A stretch of 36,111 bases of DNA from Phaeoceros laevis (GCA_049999765.1 JBNGIQ010008679.1:1-36111), one strand, 5' to 3'; positions 18,205 to 29,514 are shown, counted from the first letter of the stretch. Program-made: numbers and translations. The notes: generated by a model from the letters alone, not told the origin.

Positions 18205-21200
18205 ATGGCCTCCGAGGAAAGAACGGGACTAGATTTTTCCATGCTAGCTCCCGGCACGAAGATTGATACCGGGACGAAGATTGATCACGAACGGTTGAAG
18301 GCTATCCTGTCGAGGGAAGGTATTCCCGAGATGTGTCTAGAGAACCCCCAGGATATGGAGAAGAAAAAGAAGATTATGGCTCTAGATGATACGGACCTGG
18401 ATGAGCAGATAACGAAGTATACAGGACTAGCTAAAGGAAATGGCTTGGATGCTCAACCCAAAGACAAAGGACAAAAGTTGGAATCTCGAGTGCAACTTCT
18501 GATGGAAGAGAAGGAAAGGCGTCGGAACTGCCCGAAGTCGGTTTGTGCCAAATCATTCCACTGATTCTATTGCAGCATTGTGAATTTGGCCCTTTTTTTC
18601 ATGTAGGGCCTGACCTCCGCGCTGCTTGTTTGGATAAGAAGGGGGAGACGGTGACAATTGCGGGCTCCCCTCGGTTTTCTTCACAGGAAACCAGCCTCTC
18701 AAACTCCTCCAATCGCAATATCTCAACCTCTGTGGAGCGGCCTGGTCATAGAGGACAACAAAGTGATAGAAAGTTGTCTGCTCAGGAGGCTGGTCCATCT
18801 TGGCAACAATCACTGCCATCAGCGAACGGCCTTGAAGGCAGAACTTCATCCGGACAGCAAGCTGGTCCTTCTGGCCAACAATCACGAACAAATGCCAATT
18901 GGCCTCAGTTGAGTATTTGCAGAAGGTTAAAAGTCCGATTTGCCACAAGGCTCATCCCTGTCTCCGGCACTTCCAATGTTAGGCCGATGTGCTCGGGAAT
19001 TATTACTTGTAATTTCATCTTCTCGTGGTCAATCTGATTGCAGGTCAAGTATGGTTTTACGGTCCTCATCTACAAAAGAGGTACTTATCGGTTAACGCTC
19101 GACATGGTTTTTGGGCCTGTATTGGACGAGAAAGCCTTTTTTGGACGTCTGGCCGCCTTCTCCTTTTGTTCAGATTATGTGATCTTTGTACACAATGCAG
19201 GCTAGCAGATTTTTTACACGTCAATCTTCCCACCTTGGGGCCTCACCAGTGGTTGACACAGTAAGGAAAGGGAAAAGTGTTGTTGATTCTCCTGGTATTG
19301 GACAATCCAAGGTAATTTTCTGTTTTGACCAGGTTTGATTACCTTCTACTTTGCTATCTGATTACCTTTGATGACTGTAATCAGTTATCGGTTAGGGGTG
19401 ATGATGGCTCATTTGTCCTTTTCTCTTCCTCAGGCAAACCTGTTGAGGTGCTTTAAGTAACTTGGTGTATTTTATTTACAGGACACAGCTATGGAGCTAT
19501 TCTCGTCAGATGACGAGGGTTCAGAAAGGGTGCTTGTAAGCCCCAGGACCAAGACCCCTGTAGTGGGACGGAGCCGACGTCCTGGTTTACGACCTTCTAT
19601 CACTTGCAGGTGCTTGCTAATCGCTCTAATCAGCACATTGCAAGGTTGATGGTCGACCTGATATTGTAGTTTTTGGCTTTCCTTTGCTTTTTTTGCAGCT
19701 TGGAGCAGCGAACAATTGCGTATCCCTCAAGGTAGACTCACAGTATCATTTTTTACAGCAGACTTTGTGAAACAGTTTTCAAGTTTTTGTTGGAGTTGTT
19801 GAGATCTGCTTCGTAATCTTCAGCTTTCTTTTGATCAATATGTCTGAAGAGGTCACACGCACTCAAATATTTGGGTCAGCAGTGCAGGAAGTGAATATTG
19901 ATGTGCACATGACCATAGGGATAAGATTGCTGAGCACCAAACGTGTTAATTATGTTGAATTTGGGAATGTATATCTTGTTAATAGTCATGCTAATGCACC
20001 AGGGACGATCCAGATGCAATTGAGGTTCCTTCCTCAGACCTTCAGCGCCTTGCACCCCTGGAGTTTTTGAATGACACCATCATTGACTTCTACATCAAGT
20101 ACGTATGCGGGAGACCTTTTGTCTTCATTTTGAGACCTCTTTTTTCAATTCTTGGTGTTCCGTATCTTTTGCGTCCTCTCTCACCAGTCATTAGACATGT
20201 TTGACTACTGAGCAGATACATTCAGTGTCAAGGGGATGGAAAGGACAGCGATAGGTTTCACTTCTTCAACAGCTTTTTTTATAAGAAGCTGAGTGATATT
20301 GTGCATCAGGTAGTGGTCATGCTTTATTCTGAGGATTGTTAAACATCTGAGCTTATTTGTGCGAGTGTCTTATTGGTATGATTGGAGGTGTCAGAAAGCT
20401 AAGAGGGGAGAGAGCAAAGAAAGCAAGGAGAACAAAGAGAAAGAGATCCTGAAAATGCAAAAGTGGACAAAAGGAACTGATATCTTCGATAAGGCATATC
20501 TGTTTGTGCCCGTTCATGACAAGTGAGGTTATGTCTGCTCTTTATGTTGCACACGTTGCTGTCGGGCCTGAAATATGCTTCAGTAGGGATGATGCCGCTA
20601 ACTGTGAGGATGGTTTTTACAGCCTTCATTGGAGCCTTGCAATCATTTGCCTGCCGCCATCTCCGGGTAGTAGCTCCGAGTATGATCCCTGCATCTACCA
20701 TCTTGACTCAATGCAGCCTGGTCATAACAGCACTGCGATTTTCAAAGCTCTAAGGATGTAAGTCAGAAGTTCCAACTTTGTGGAGACCAGTCAGGAAAGA
20801 TGATTGCTGTTTGTAGAACTCAGTAGAATGCAAGTTTCTCGGTTTTGCCGGACTGAAGGACCGTTTGGCAGGTATTTGGTTGCAGAATGGAAGCAGAGAT
20901 TTGAACAAGAAGGCAATCGGTCTGATTCATCTCTCAGCAAGAAACTCAAGACATCGGCAGACATTTTTCAAGCCAGGAGAATTCCGGTGAATTGACATTC
21001 TTTGGTTTGCCTCTTGGATGCTGCTTTTCCAACATCCTTGCTAAATGGAGCTCAGTGTATCTGCTCCAGTACCTTACATGGCTCACATTTCAGGTTCCCC
21101 AGCAGGAGAATGAATCCGATTGTGGATTGTTTCTGTTGCACTATATTGAACGCTTCATTCAAGATTCTCCTCCAAATTTGAGATGGGGTGATTCACCACA

Positions 21201-21888
21201 TGATAAATTGGTAAGATCCGGTCTTCCTTATCCGTTCAGTGTGTATCGGCAATTTTGCATGGTTCAGAGGTGTGCTGCCTCTTTTCTCAATTAGAAGTAG
21301 CAAGTAGCAATGCTTTTTAAGTTTGTCTGGACTTCTGAGAGAAGCATGTTCTGGCATTTAGTTTGGTCGAAAGTGGTTTGATCCTCAAGAGGCTTCGAGC
21401 CTAAGGGACACCATTCGAGCAATTCTTGAGAGCCTGTTTGAGGCGGAGGCGAAAGCAGGTTCAGTAGTTTCAAGACCGGGCAACGAAGGTTTGTTTCCAG
21501 AGACAGAAGGGCTCCGCTGTTCGGTGACTGCTGATGCTAAAAAAAGTATGCCAGAAGCCAAGGAGAAATTCTCTAGTGAGGTTGTTACCTTGCCTTTGCT
21601 CATTTTCTTTCAGGAGGTTTTCTGTTTAGAGTCTGTGAGGCATAAAAGTTGCTGTCAATCTCTGGCTATGCTTTGTCTAGCTAAGCTTAAGTTGGCATGT
21701 CTTTGCAGGATGACGTACAATTGGTTGTGGACTTGGCGGGTTCAGAAACGGGCATGTCAGGCCCAGAATCTGCCCCGACTACGTTGTGCAGTCAGGACTC
21801 AGTTGTCCAGTCATCTAAAGGATGTGTTGGGGCTATTCCTTCTTCCTCGGAATGTGTGACACCGTCACCAGAAGATGTGGAGAAGTGA
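18205..21888 (+). CDS. Ulp1/SENP-type SUMO protease, OTS (ULP1c/d)-like
   Basis: Fourteen exons can be phased without a break: 18205-18520 (or -18544), 18607-18907, 19044-19080, 19201-19311, 19482-19609, 19699-19731, 20003-20098, 20216-20309, 20395-20522, 20623-20757, 20872-20986, 21094-21210, 21362-21580 and 21709-21888, about 669 residues. Peptidase family C48 is complete: LHWS supplies His near 417, HLDS the Asp near 443, QQEN the oxyanion Gln near 502 and SDCG the Cys near 508. The N-terminal LDDTDLDEQI and DKGQKL...EEKERR blocks resemble Arabidopsis OTS1/2, which deconjugate SUMO in the nucleus and affect salt response. A 130-residue tail after the catalytic core is Ser-rich and probably disordered. 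The only unsure junction is the end of exon 1, where two donors give the same phase. An upstream in-frame ATG at 18193 is possible. Confidence 0.93.
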
Positions 21889-23550
21889 CTGCGTTTTTTC
21901 TCTGCTTAGAATATTTGCCTTGCGCTGCATACCTGGCTGGAAGGTCTCATGGAAGGATCGTCTGCAACACTGCTCCGACGTCGACTGACAGGCAGCTTAT
22001 ATTGTGGGTGGCGTACGGTCGTTCCGTCTCCCCTTCTGGTAACCACGGATTCTGAGCTCTTCGTGAAAGCCATTTTTGGTTGCAAGCGCTGGAGGCAGAG
22101 AGGGCAGTACGGCCACATTACCTGGACTCCCATAGCCGTAGCCTGTACAATTAGTATAGATACCAAATATTCCAGAAGAAAACTGGCAGTTTATTGCGAT
22201 TTGTCTGTGCTTCGGGGACGACTAGGACAGCAAGCACATGCTTGTATGTTGAGTAGATAATAACCCTTCAGTTGTGGCTTCACACACGTTTCAGGTCGTG
22301 CGTGCAGGAAGTCATGGCGTCTGATTTTGCAGTTCCGATGTCGAGACTCGAGACCTGGAGAAGGGATTGAGTAATGCCGTTGAGTAAAGCGTCAAGACAG
22401 TGGAGTTCCCTGCCGTCGACTACCGTGGTCAGAGAAGTACTGTCGACACTACTAGTTCAACAAGGTCAAAATATATTACTGTCTAGGATTGTCGGAATTC
22501 GAACCGCAGTCAGAATACCATGGCCCAGGCTGTAAGCCTCCTTCGAAGACAGAAGATTAATCGGAGAACTTCAAGATATATGCGTGGTGGAGGCTACAGG
22601 TCCAGGTTGCAAGCTCAGTTCCTAACTTCCTACCTCATCTGAAGTCAGTCCAGCTTGTTCTGGTGCAGCCTCTTCTTGCCTCGGAATGCTATGTCCAGCA
22701 GGCCAATTGTAGGAAACACCTCACACTCACAGCCCTCTGCCAGGCTTCGATAAAACATGCCTGCACTAGTCTAGCACCCACGGCTTTAACGATGGAGGGA
22801 GGCGGGATGCAAGAGCCCCAGGAAATCCGCAAACAACTAGGTTGGCCCTCCTCAGGCATTGTGCTCTTTGATCCACCTGGTCGTCACGAGGGCGCCCGTG
22901 GGAACAGTGGTCCTGATCTGGGAGTGAGGGAAGTCTTGATCGTAGACTACACATGGGCTGGCACAGGGAAGTGGATGCTTTGTGAGTTCTCCACCTCCGA
23001 TTCGCACTGCTCACTGCAACGCCAAGCTGGATTGGTCAATTGCTGTCTAAATCGCGGCCGGAAGCTCTGCTAAATTGTGTTCATGCAGAGTGTTCATCCT
23101 TTTAGGACAAAAGTTCGCTGCACCCCGCATCTGCTACTCCGTACAGGAACTTTCTAACTACGAAAGACTTTTGTCATACCCAGCCAGTGAAGCTTTTGGC
23201 GGGGAAGTTACCCGGAAGTACACAAAATCCTTAAGAATGCCACCAGACAGACAAATTAACGTCCTGCTCCAATTTTGCACAACACCACACAGAACTATCG
23301 AAGATTCAGACAGACACAAATTGTTACAGGAGCACTCTTCCATACACCAAGAAGAGGGCTCCATGTTGAGCATGCATACATGCCAAGCACACATGATACT
23401 CCTATCACAACAGGTTCTGAAGGCAAGGAGATAAAAGCCTGGAAGCATCTCCAAGCTCCCTCATCTTGCGTAGAACTAAGCTCTAAAGTTCTGATGCTGA
23501 GTCCTCATGTTTTGTGTTACTTCCAGATAAATTCCGTGAAATCCACAACT
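21889..23550. other. no gene seen; 3' flank of the protease, then unassigned DNA
   Basis: The first few hundred bases are likely 3' UTR. Two frames of 103 and 136 codons (21949-22260 and 22663-23073, plus) have no recognisable motif, no upstream promoter signature and no splice context that joins them. I leave them out as genes. Confidence 0.5.
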
Positions 23551-23686
23551 TTGCTTTTGGCTGGGCCAAAGAAAAGGTTTCAAGACCTACTTCTTATTCT
23601 TCCTGTTGCTCATCCTGTTAGACACGCAGCCTTCTTCCTGAAGGAGCCCGTACGAAAACTCGAAACAAGGGAAAAAAGTGAATAGT

Positions 23687-23798
23687 GGGTGCAACATCGG
23701 GACTTGGAGAGGTCACCCATCCCAGTACTGATCCGACCACCCAAGGCGCTTGATGAGATCGGCTTGACTGCAGAGTTCTGATGGGACCTGGTGCACCA
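23687..23798 (-). pseudogene. 5S rRNA-derived sequence, copy 1
   Basis: Read on the minus strand, GGTCCCATCAGAACTCTGCA, then TACTGGGATGGGTGACCTC and a final GTTGCACCC match the plant 5S rRNA internal control region and 3' end. A stretch of about 13 bases (CGATCTCATCAAG) is inserted in the middle and the 5' end is unlike 5S, so it cannot fold as a normal 5S rRNA. A T6 run (plus strand A6 at 23672-23677) lies 9 bases after the end, as a Pol III terminator would. Confidence 0.8.
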
Positions 23799-24070
23799 TC
23801 CCTGGTTTAGGGTAAACCACGGTATTGCTTTTGGCTGGGCCAAAGAAAAGATTTCAAGACCTACTTCTTATTCTTCCTGTTGCTCATCCTGTTAGACACG
23901 CACCTGTGGGATGAGGTACCGAAGTCTGGAGTAGACACTACTTTGAGGACATGGCAGGCTCAATCTGTGTCTTCTCTGAACCTGAAGCAACGGCTCCTTC
24001 TTCTGGACAATGGCCTTCTTCCTGAAGGAACCCGTACGAAAACTCGAATCAAGGGAAAAAAGTGAATAGT

Positions 24071-24172
24071 GGGTGCAGCATCGGGACTTCGGGAGGTCAC
24101 CCATCCCAGTACTGATCCGACCACCCAAGGCGCTTGATGAGATCGGCTTGACTGATGGGACCTGGTCCACCA
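24071..24172 (-). pseudogene. 5S rRNA-derived sequence, copy 2
   Basis: This copy is closely similar to copy 1 but lacks the GAACTCTGCAGT part, so CCCATCAG runs directly into TCAAGCC. The GGATGGGTGACC core and the terminal GCACCC are kept, and a T6 run follows on the minus strand (plus A6 at 24056-24061). It is degenerate relative to functional 5S. Confidence 0.75.
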
Positions 24173-24240
24173 TCCCTGGTTTAGAGTAAACCACGGTATT
24201 CGTGGTGTAAAATTCTGATTACCCCACCTCGCAACTTTTG

Positions 24241-24272
24241 CAGAGTTTTGATGGGACCTGGTGCACCATCTC
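24241..24272 (-). pseudogene. 5S rRNA-derived fragment, copy 3
   Basis: Only the upstream part (GGTGCACCAGGTCCCATCA and the start of the AAACTCTG block on the minus strand) is present. It lies in a 96-bp direct repeat of 24145-24240. Confidence 0.6.
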
Positions 24273-24590
24273 TGGTTTAGGGTAAACCACGGTATTCGTG
24301 GTGTGAAATTCTGATTACCCCACCTCGCAGCTTTTGGGACTCTAGTACTCTACGTAACGAGTACGAGCTGCACCAACACCAATGTTACAACATTGTGGGT
24401 TGCTTGGGAGCTACGCCATAAATCACAAAAGTTAGAGAAATCACGATGAAGTACTGAAGAAGAGGGGGGAAGACCTTCGAAGACCATCCATGAAAGCTAG
24501 AGAATTTGAAGTAGCAACTGTGGGCCCTCTTTCGCCAGTGCGGTCTCGTACCCCGTCAAACACTAGAAATAAACTTCTTCCACACCGAGG

Positions 24591-26273
24591 TCAGGTTACC
24601 TCATGCAATAACTCAAGGCGCGCTGCTTCATCCAGCAACCATTCTCGTTCCTCTTCTATCAGCGAAAGAGACAACCTCCACGTCGAACCCGCAGTGTTTT
24701 TCAAGGTTGTGACCACATGGCCCTTGAAGCTTGCCAAGCCGTAGACTTTGGACTTCTGCAAGCCACTGGATACATCTGGCTTCTCCTCTGCAAACTCGTG
24801 TAGAATGTCCCTAAATGCTATTCTCCAGATGGGCTGCGCTCTCCTGAGGAACTGTTCCAGGACAGGTGCAGGAAGCGAGACCCCTCCAAGCTCCGTTTCT
24901 GTGGGGTCACCTCTCCCATGAAAATCCGACCCCCCAAGTTTCAGCAGTTCATGAAGGTCACATAGCTGCCCAAAAGCTGCACACGGCGAAAATGTTTGTC
25001 AAGTTGCAAACTAGGCACTCGGCTTGGGGTTCAAGAGACACAAAAGCACAGGGAAAGCACAAACCAGCGGCCTTGCCACCTCTCCTGTACACTTCCACCC
25101 CGTGAAGGCCAGCAGCTCTAAGGTTTTCAATAATCTCAACCGGGTTTTTCAAGGACCATGGGTGGGCGAGCACTGCAACCCCTCCAGTGCGTCGTATCAA
25201 CTGCACAACCTCCTGTCCGGGAGGCTCGGCACCCCTGAACCATCAGCACCGTAACAGACTCAGAACAACTTATCCACACACTATGTCAAGCTGAGCTGCA
25301 GAACGAGTCAACGTTACTAGGTTTGAACAATACTTGGCGAATGCAGGACCACCGTCATGCAGATACTTGACAAAAGCCTGCTGCTCCGTGTCTACATGCC
25401 CTGCCTCCAGAAGTGCCCTTGCAACATGCGGTCTACCTGGTGCCACTCCTTCCCCTGCTATTTCCAAGACTCTTTCCCACTGAATTGGCTTCTGCAGGGC
25501 TTGCAGCTTCTGCACCATCGACTGAGCCCGAGTGAACCGGCCCTCTCGAATCCGAAGGAGCACTGCATCGAGCTCCTCGATCCTTGCTGGTCCACATGGC
25601 CCGAAATAAGCTAGAATGTGCACAGACTCGCCACTGTGATGATGGGACACACAAAAAAACTCTGAATCAGCTGCTAAAACGTCCATCCCTTGACCTACCA
25701 CAAAGAACATATCATTCATCCTCTGAGACCAGGACCAGTGTCAGCTCACCTAACCTGATATACTGCGCTTATCTCCACACCGGGGACTATCCGAATGCCG
25801 TATTGGTACGCAGCCTCCATGGCTTCGGGCACGCCCGCCATTGTGTCATGGTCGGTGAGAGCTAAAACTCGCACCTGCACCGCAATCGCAGACAAGCCGT
25901 GAGCACCGGAATCAGAATTCTGCACCAAACACACGACACCCTGCCCAAGTTTCTCTCCAAACTGCGGAAGCATGTGACCTACACCATGCTTGTGAGCTCT
26001 TGCCACCACATCCGAAGGACGCAGCCTTCCGTCGCTGCAGCTGCTGTGGGTGTGCAAATCGAAAACAGGAGGCTCCGCCGATCCCCTGTTCTTGGATGAA
26101 TCTTGCTGCTGGATTTGTGGCACACAAGCCCAGGCGGTGATGTCCGAGATGGCTCGAGAGACCCTCTGTAAGCGACAAGCCGTGGTGTTCCTGGCTTTCC
26201 TCTTCCTGGAGAGACCGCGAGCTGGGGCCATGATAGATCTCGTCAGTCGATGGAGGAACACCGCTCCATCCAT
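24591..26273 (-). CDS. PHP-domain phosphoesterase, YciV/RNase AM-like
   Basis: Five exons (26273-25983, 25874-25750, 25633-25334, 25234-25080, 24976-24591) with introns of 99-116 bp phase correctly to 418 residues. Metal-binding PHP motifs appear in order: DLHTHSSCSDG (His74, His76), LTDHDT, GVEIS, HILAYFG, VAVLAHPWSL and GGSDFHGRG. All expected His, Asp and Glu ligands are present, so it should be active. Bacterial YciV (RNase AM) is a 5'-3' exonuclease acting on short RNAs and 3',5'-bisnucleotides, and plants have a single-domain homologue of this type (Arabidopsis At2g13840). The basic N-terminus before residue 65 could be a targeting sequence. A start at ATG 26231 (MAPARGLSRKRK) is an alternative. 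The last exon extends about 85 residues beyond the domain. The gene is divergent from the GT61 gene. Confidence 0.93.
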
Positions 26274-27128
26274 TCCGGCCACGGGTCCATGCTTGCTTCC
26301 CCAGAAAGGAAGAAACCAATCTTCTCTTTTCAGTTTCCTGACCTAATAATAATTACGAGCTTTCATCGCGGGCGTGGAAAGTTCAGAACTGCTCCGCCGC
26401 GTGTCTCATCGCTTTAGGCTCAAAGGCAGGCAAGCATGATTTGAAATTTTGGATGCTACGGACTGAATGTGGCATTCAAGTCTCATGGGCCCCATTCTAG
26501 GACACAAGTACGGTCCATGTGTACGTTCTTATGTGATACCGACAACGGCCAACCAACATGGCCTCCGGTTCCCGCCGACTTGTCGAAGAGTCTCGTGTAG
26601 TCTGTGGGAGTTGGTAGGCGACAGCTAGTCCACCCACCAGTTGGAAGCCTAGCGCCGTAGAGCTTGCTTGCTTGGCTTGCCTCGATGTCAGCTGCTGCTC
26701 GGGACTCCTCACCAGTAGCAAGACCGACGTCCCCTCGGCGCCGCGCCCGCCGCAAGGTGATGTAGCCACCTCGGACGCGCTTCTCCTTTTCACACACCCC
26801 GCGCAAATGTTGCGATTTGCTATTGACTTCATCAGCCCTCCTCCGCCTCCCACCACGGACCTCTAGGCAGGCTAGGTCTCCTCCTCCGGGCCTCGCACCC
26901 CGGCTACTTTTGCCAGAAGAGACATGCGGCAAGCTTGTGACGAGAATATGCTCTGCTCCTACGCTTTTGGAGGCTCCAATTTTCGAGGCAGGAGTGAGGC
27001 CTGTGCTGTAAGGAGGAGCCCGCATTAGCAGCAGCAGCAGCAGCAGAAATGACCGTAGCATGCCAAATTTGGCCGCTGCCGGCTTCCGCAGCTGTGGGGA
27101 GCTCGAGTTTGCAGTAGCAGCAGGGATC
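26274..27128. promoter_or_regulatory. divergent intergenic region between the PHP and GT61 genes
   Basis: This stretch of 855 bp separates the two divergent start codons and should hold both promoters. I see no clear TATA box. A CTG/CAG run lies near 27027-27047. A minus-strand open frame inside it is listed separately with low confidence. Confidence 0.4.
26483..27061 (-). CDS. doubtful 193-residue frame with a leucine-run N-terminus
   Basis: ATG 27061 opens MLRSFLLLLLLLMR, which looks like a signal peptide but comes from a CTG repeat. The remainder is Arg/Gly-rich without cysteine pattern or known peptide-hormone motif. It sits wholly inside the divergent PHP/GT61 intergenic region. A good donor (GTGAGG) occurs inside the frame, so the frame may not be used as it stands. 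Treat as hypothetical. Confidence 0.15.
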   Translation of the reverse strand: MLRSFLLLLLLLMRAPPYSTGLTPASKIGASKSVGAEHILVTSLPHVSSGKSSRGARPGGGDLACLEVRGGRRRRADEVNSKSQHLRGVCEKEKRVRGGYITLRRARRRGDVGLATGEESRAAADIEASQASKLYGARLPTGGWTSCRLPTPTDYTRLFDKSAGTGGHVGWPLSVSHKNVHMDRTCVLEWGP

Positions 27129-28999
27129 ATGAAGCTTAGCCCGCTTTGGTGGAGGATGTTCCTGAGGTTCTGTTTCCTGGTTGTCTTCATCCTCAGCACG
27201 CACTTCTGCGTGCACCTGCTGACATGCGCCAGGGATTATGGCCCGGTGTCTGCCTACACGCACTCCCTGTGCCGGCGTTCGGGGGAGGAGATTATGTCGG
27301 AGCTGTCAGGCGGGGCGTGGCCAGGAGGAACTAGGCGGGTGGCTGCGCACACAAATGGTTTGTCTTTTCTCCTTCCGCAGGACGGTCTCCAGCTCAGGGT
27401 TGATGATGGTGAGCCAGGGGGACTCGATTACCTCGACACCCCAGCGGTCCCCAGCGGGTTTAAAGACGGAAGGAGAAGGCCGGGGGATCAATACCTCAGC
27501 AATGCAGGCCATGGCTTCTTGTCAAGCGATGCCGGTGAGTGGAATTATTGGCTGGAAGGTTGCCTGCAGGCTAGGCTCACAAGTGGTGTGTGTGTGTGTG
27601 GCTTCCGTGCAGTCAGTCGGGTTCTGAAGCTTGCAACAGTGTGGTGAACATGTGGTGCTTACGAGTGTCTGGTTGATTGACCTACGCAGGACTCTATGGT
27701 GAGACTCCGCCGAAGAAAGCAGGCAAGGTAGTGAAGCTTCGGCAGCCGAAAGGGCCAGGCAGGGAGCTGCTGCAAGACAACATGACGTACCACAGCTTGT
27801 TCGACTTCAACACTCGAGTATTCCACAGGCTCACCAGTGTTTGCGGCTCAGCAAGCTCTCAGGCAGTGGCGCTGGAGGTTCGACCTGACAAGGGGTGGCG
27901 ACTGGATTGCCCCGATTTTTGGGAGTGTGGCAGGAGGTTCGAGGGGCTTGCTGCAGTGTGCCTCAACTCGCAGGGGCCGTTTCCAGGTTCCATCCCCGAG
28001 CATCTGTTAGATGGCGACCATCCAGCTCGGCGTCTGCTCACGTATGGGGAGTACTTTGGCACCACGGTGCTGCTGTCCAACGTCTACACCAATTACCACG
28101 CCCAGACTTTTGACTCGGAGAATTTGTACCTCAAAGGCGGATGCGGGGAGCACTTCAGCAACCCCCTGTACGAGAGCGGCGTCACCAATGTGACTCGGTT
28201 TGATGTTGCCATCAACTTGGCCATGGGCTTGTTCAACTACTACCATGCGCTTATAGAGTCGGTGCCCAAGTGGGCTGTCATGCTGCCTATCATCCGCAGC
28301 ATGCCTGGGGTGCCTGTGCTGGTGTCACGCAACGATGGCATATACCGGTATGTTCTCCAGGTTCTTGGCATCCAGTCTCTTGCGGAATTCAATGTACACT
28401 ACTTGGAGGGGCAGACGGATTTGGTGTACGCAAACACCATGATCACGCCCATGAACCAGCCCTGTGGCCACAGCTCCGTTGTTGCCTGGGAGAAAATCAG
28501 GCGGGACCACATGCACTTGGAAGAACAGGATGAGAGGAGCGTGTTTGATCGGGTGGAGGACTGGTACATTGTGGTGGGATATAGGAACACGACTCGCAGG
28601 ATCGATGAGACCTCAACACTTGTGGGGAGCTTGGCCCAGACCTACGGAGAGTCGAGGGTGAAGCTCTTTCTGTACAAGGACAGCATGAAACGGCACCTCC
28701 TTTTTAAGCAGATTCCTGCCCTGTTCTCCAAGGCAGTGATCTACATTTCTCCCCATGGGGCTGGCATGTCCAATATGGTCTTCATGCCGTATGGTTCTTC
28801 GATCATCGAAATCCGGCCAAAGGACTTCTCCAACAGCTGCTACGACAACCTGGCCGGCGTGTTGAATTTCCACTATTACCTGTTCTACAGCCCTGGAGGG
28901 AAAAACTCGACGTTGACGATGGAGGTGGACAAGGTGCTTCGCCTTGTCAAGGACATAGTGGATGCCAGGGGTTACAAAGTAGGACCCCAAAGCGAGTGA
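27129..28999 (+). CDS. GT61/DUF563 glycosyltransferase, type II membrane protein
   Basis: Two exons (27129-27534, 27690-28999) joined in phase 1 over a 155-bp intron give 571 residues. A single membrane anchor (FCFLVVFILSTHFCVHLL, about residues 13-30) follows a short cytosolic tail, as in Golgi enzymes. The lumenal catalytic region has NLAMGLFNYYHALIE, a central fold with GYRNTTRR, and the family signature SPHGAGMSNMVFMP with SSIIEI. GT61 members add xylose, arabinose or GlcNAc to plant polysaccharides or proteins; the substrate here cannot be told. The start ATG precedes the anchor. Directly after the stop, the +1 frame stays open to 29162 with a Lys-rich, coding-like sequence, so a frameshifted C-terminus is possible. 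Confidence 0.93.
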
Positions 29000-29514
29000 G
29001 AAGGTGCACACCACACAGGTTCCAGATGACATCCTCCGATCAGCAGAGACTTCGGGTGGGTTTGAACAACAAAGTTATCTACGAGTTCATGTGAAGAAGA
29101 AGAACACGAAGAAGAGGAAGCTTTACTACGTGGTGAAGAATGGCCATGTCCTGGAGTTCTAAAGGGAGGAAATCGTGAGTGATTGTCGACATTCATGAGC
29201 CACAGAGGAGGCTACAAGTTTTTGCTGTCGCGTTACAGATGTGCTCTTGGATGTGTTCTTTTTAGTCCTTGGAAGAGACTCATTTCATCACAGCTGCCCC
29301 AGGTGGAGCATCCACATGCTTCTCAAGGCGAGTTTCTTCCTTGAAAAGAGGTGGCATGGGCTTCAGCTGTTAACATTTTGTAGCTTAAGCTCGCTTCCTG
29401 ATTCTTATCAGCAGCTAGCTTCTGGAGATCGCGAAATAGTTGATCTCGCTTCTAGATTGCTCTCTAGATCTCTGAAGTTCGAATTTCACTTACAGCCGAG
29501 TCGCTGGTCTGGAC
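29000..29514 (+). other. 3' flank of the GT61 gene, no separate gene seen
   Basis: Up to 29162 the +1 frame is open and ends with TAA (see findings). Beyond that the sequence is T-rich and probably 3' UTR. Nothing else is supportable. Confidence 0.5.

Larger units (their letters stand above)
23551..24336 (-). repeat. tandemly duplicated block containing 5S rRNA-derived sequence
   Basis: The stretch 23551-23630 recurs at 23825-23902 with about one difference in 78. The stretch 23628-23826 recurs at 24011-24200 with few differences. The second copy has an extra 108 bp (23903-24010) between these two parts. A third partial copy, 24241-24336, directly repeats 24145-24240. Each unit holds a 5S-like sequence on the minus strand followed by a TTTTTT run. 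This could be the remains of a 5S array, a 5S-derived SINE, or LTRs of a Cassandra-type TRIM element, which carry 5S sequences. I see no primer-binding site between copies, so Cassandra is not proven. Confidence 0.8.

Noticed and set aside
22663-23073. 136-codon plus-strand frame
   Set aside because: No similarity, no promoter and no splice partners; not supportable as a gene.
23687-24172. Functional 5S rRNA genes
   Set aside because: The middle of the molecule is rearranged and the 5' end does not match 5S, so the secondary structure cannot form.
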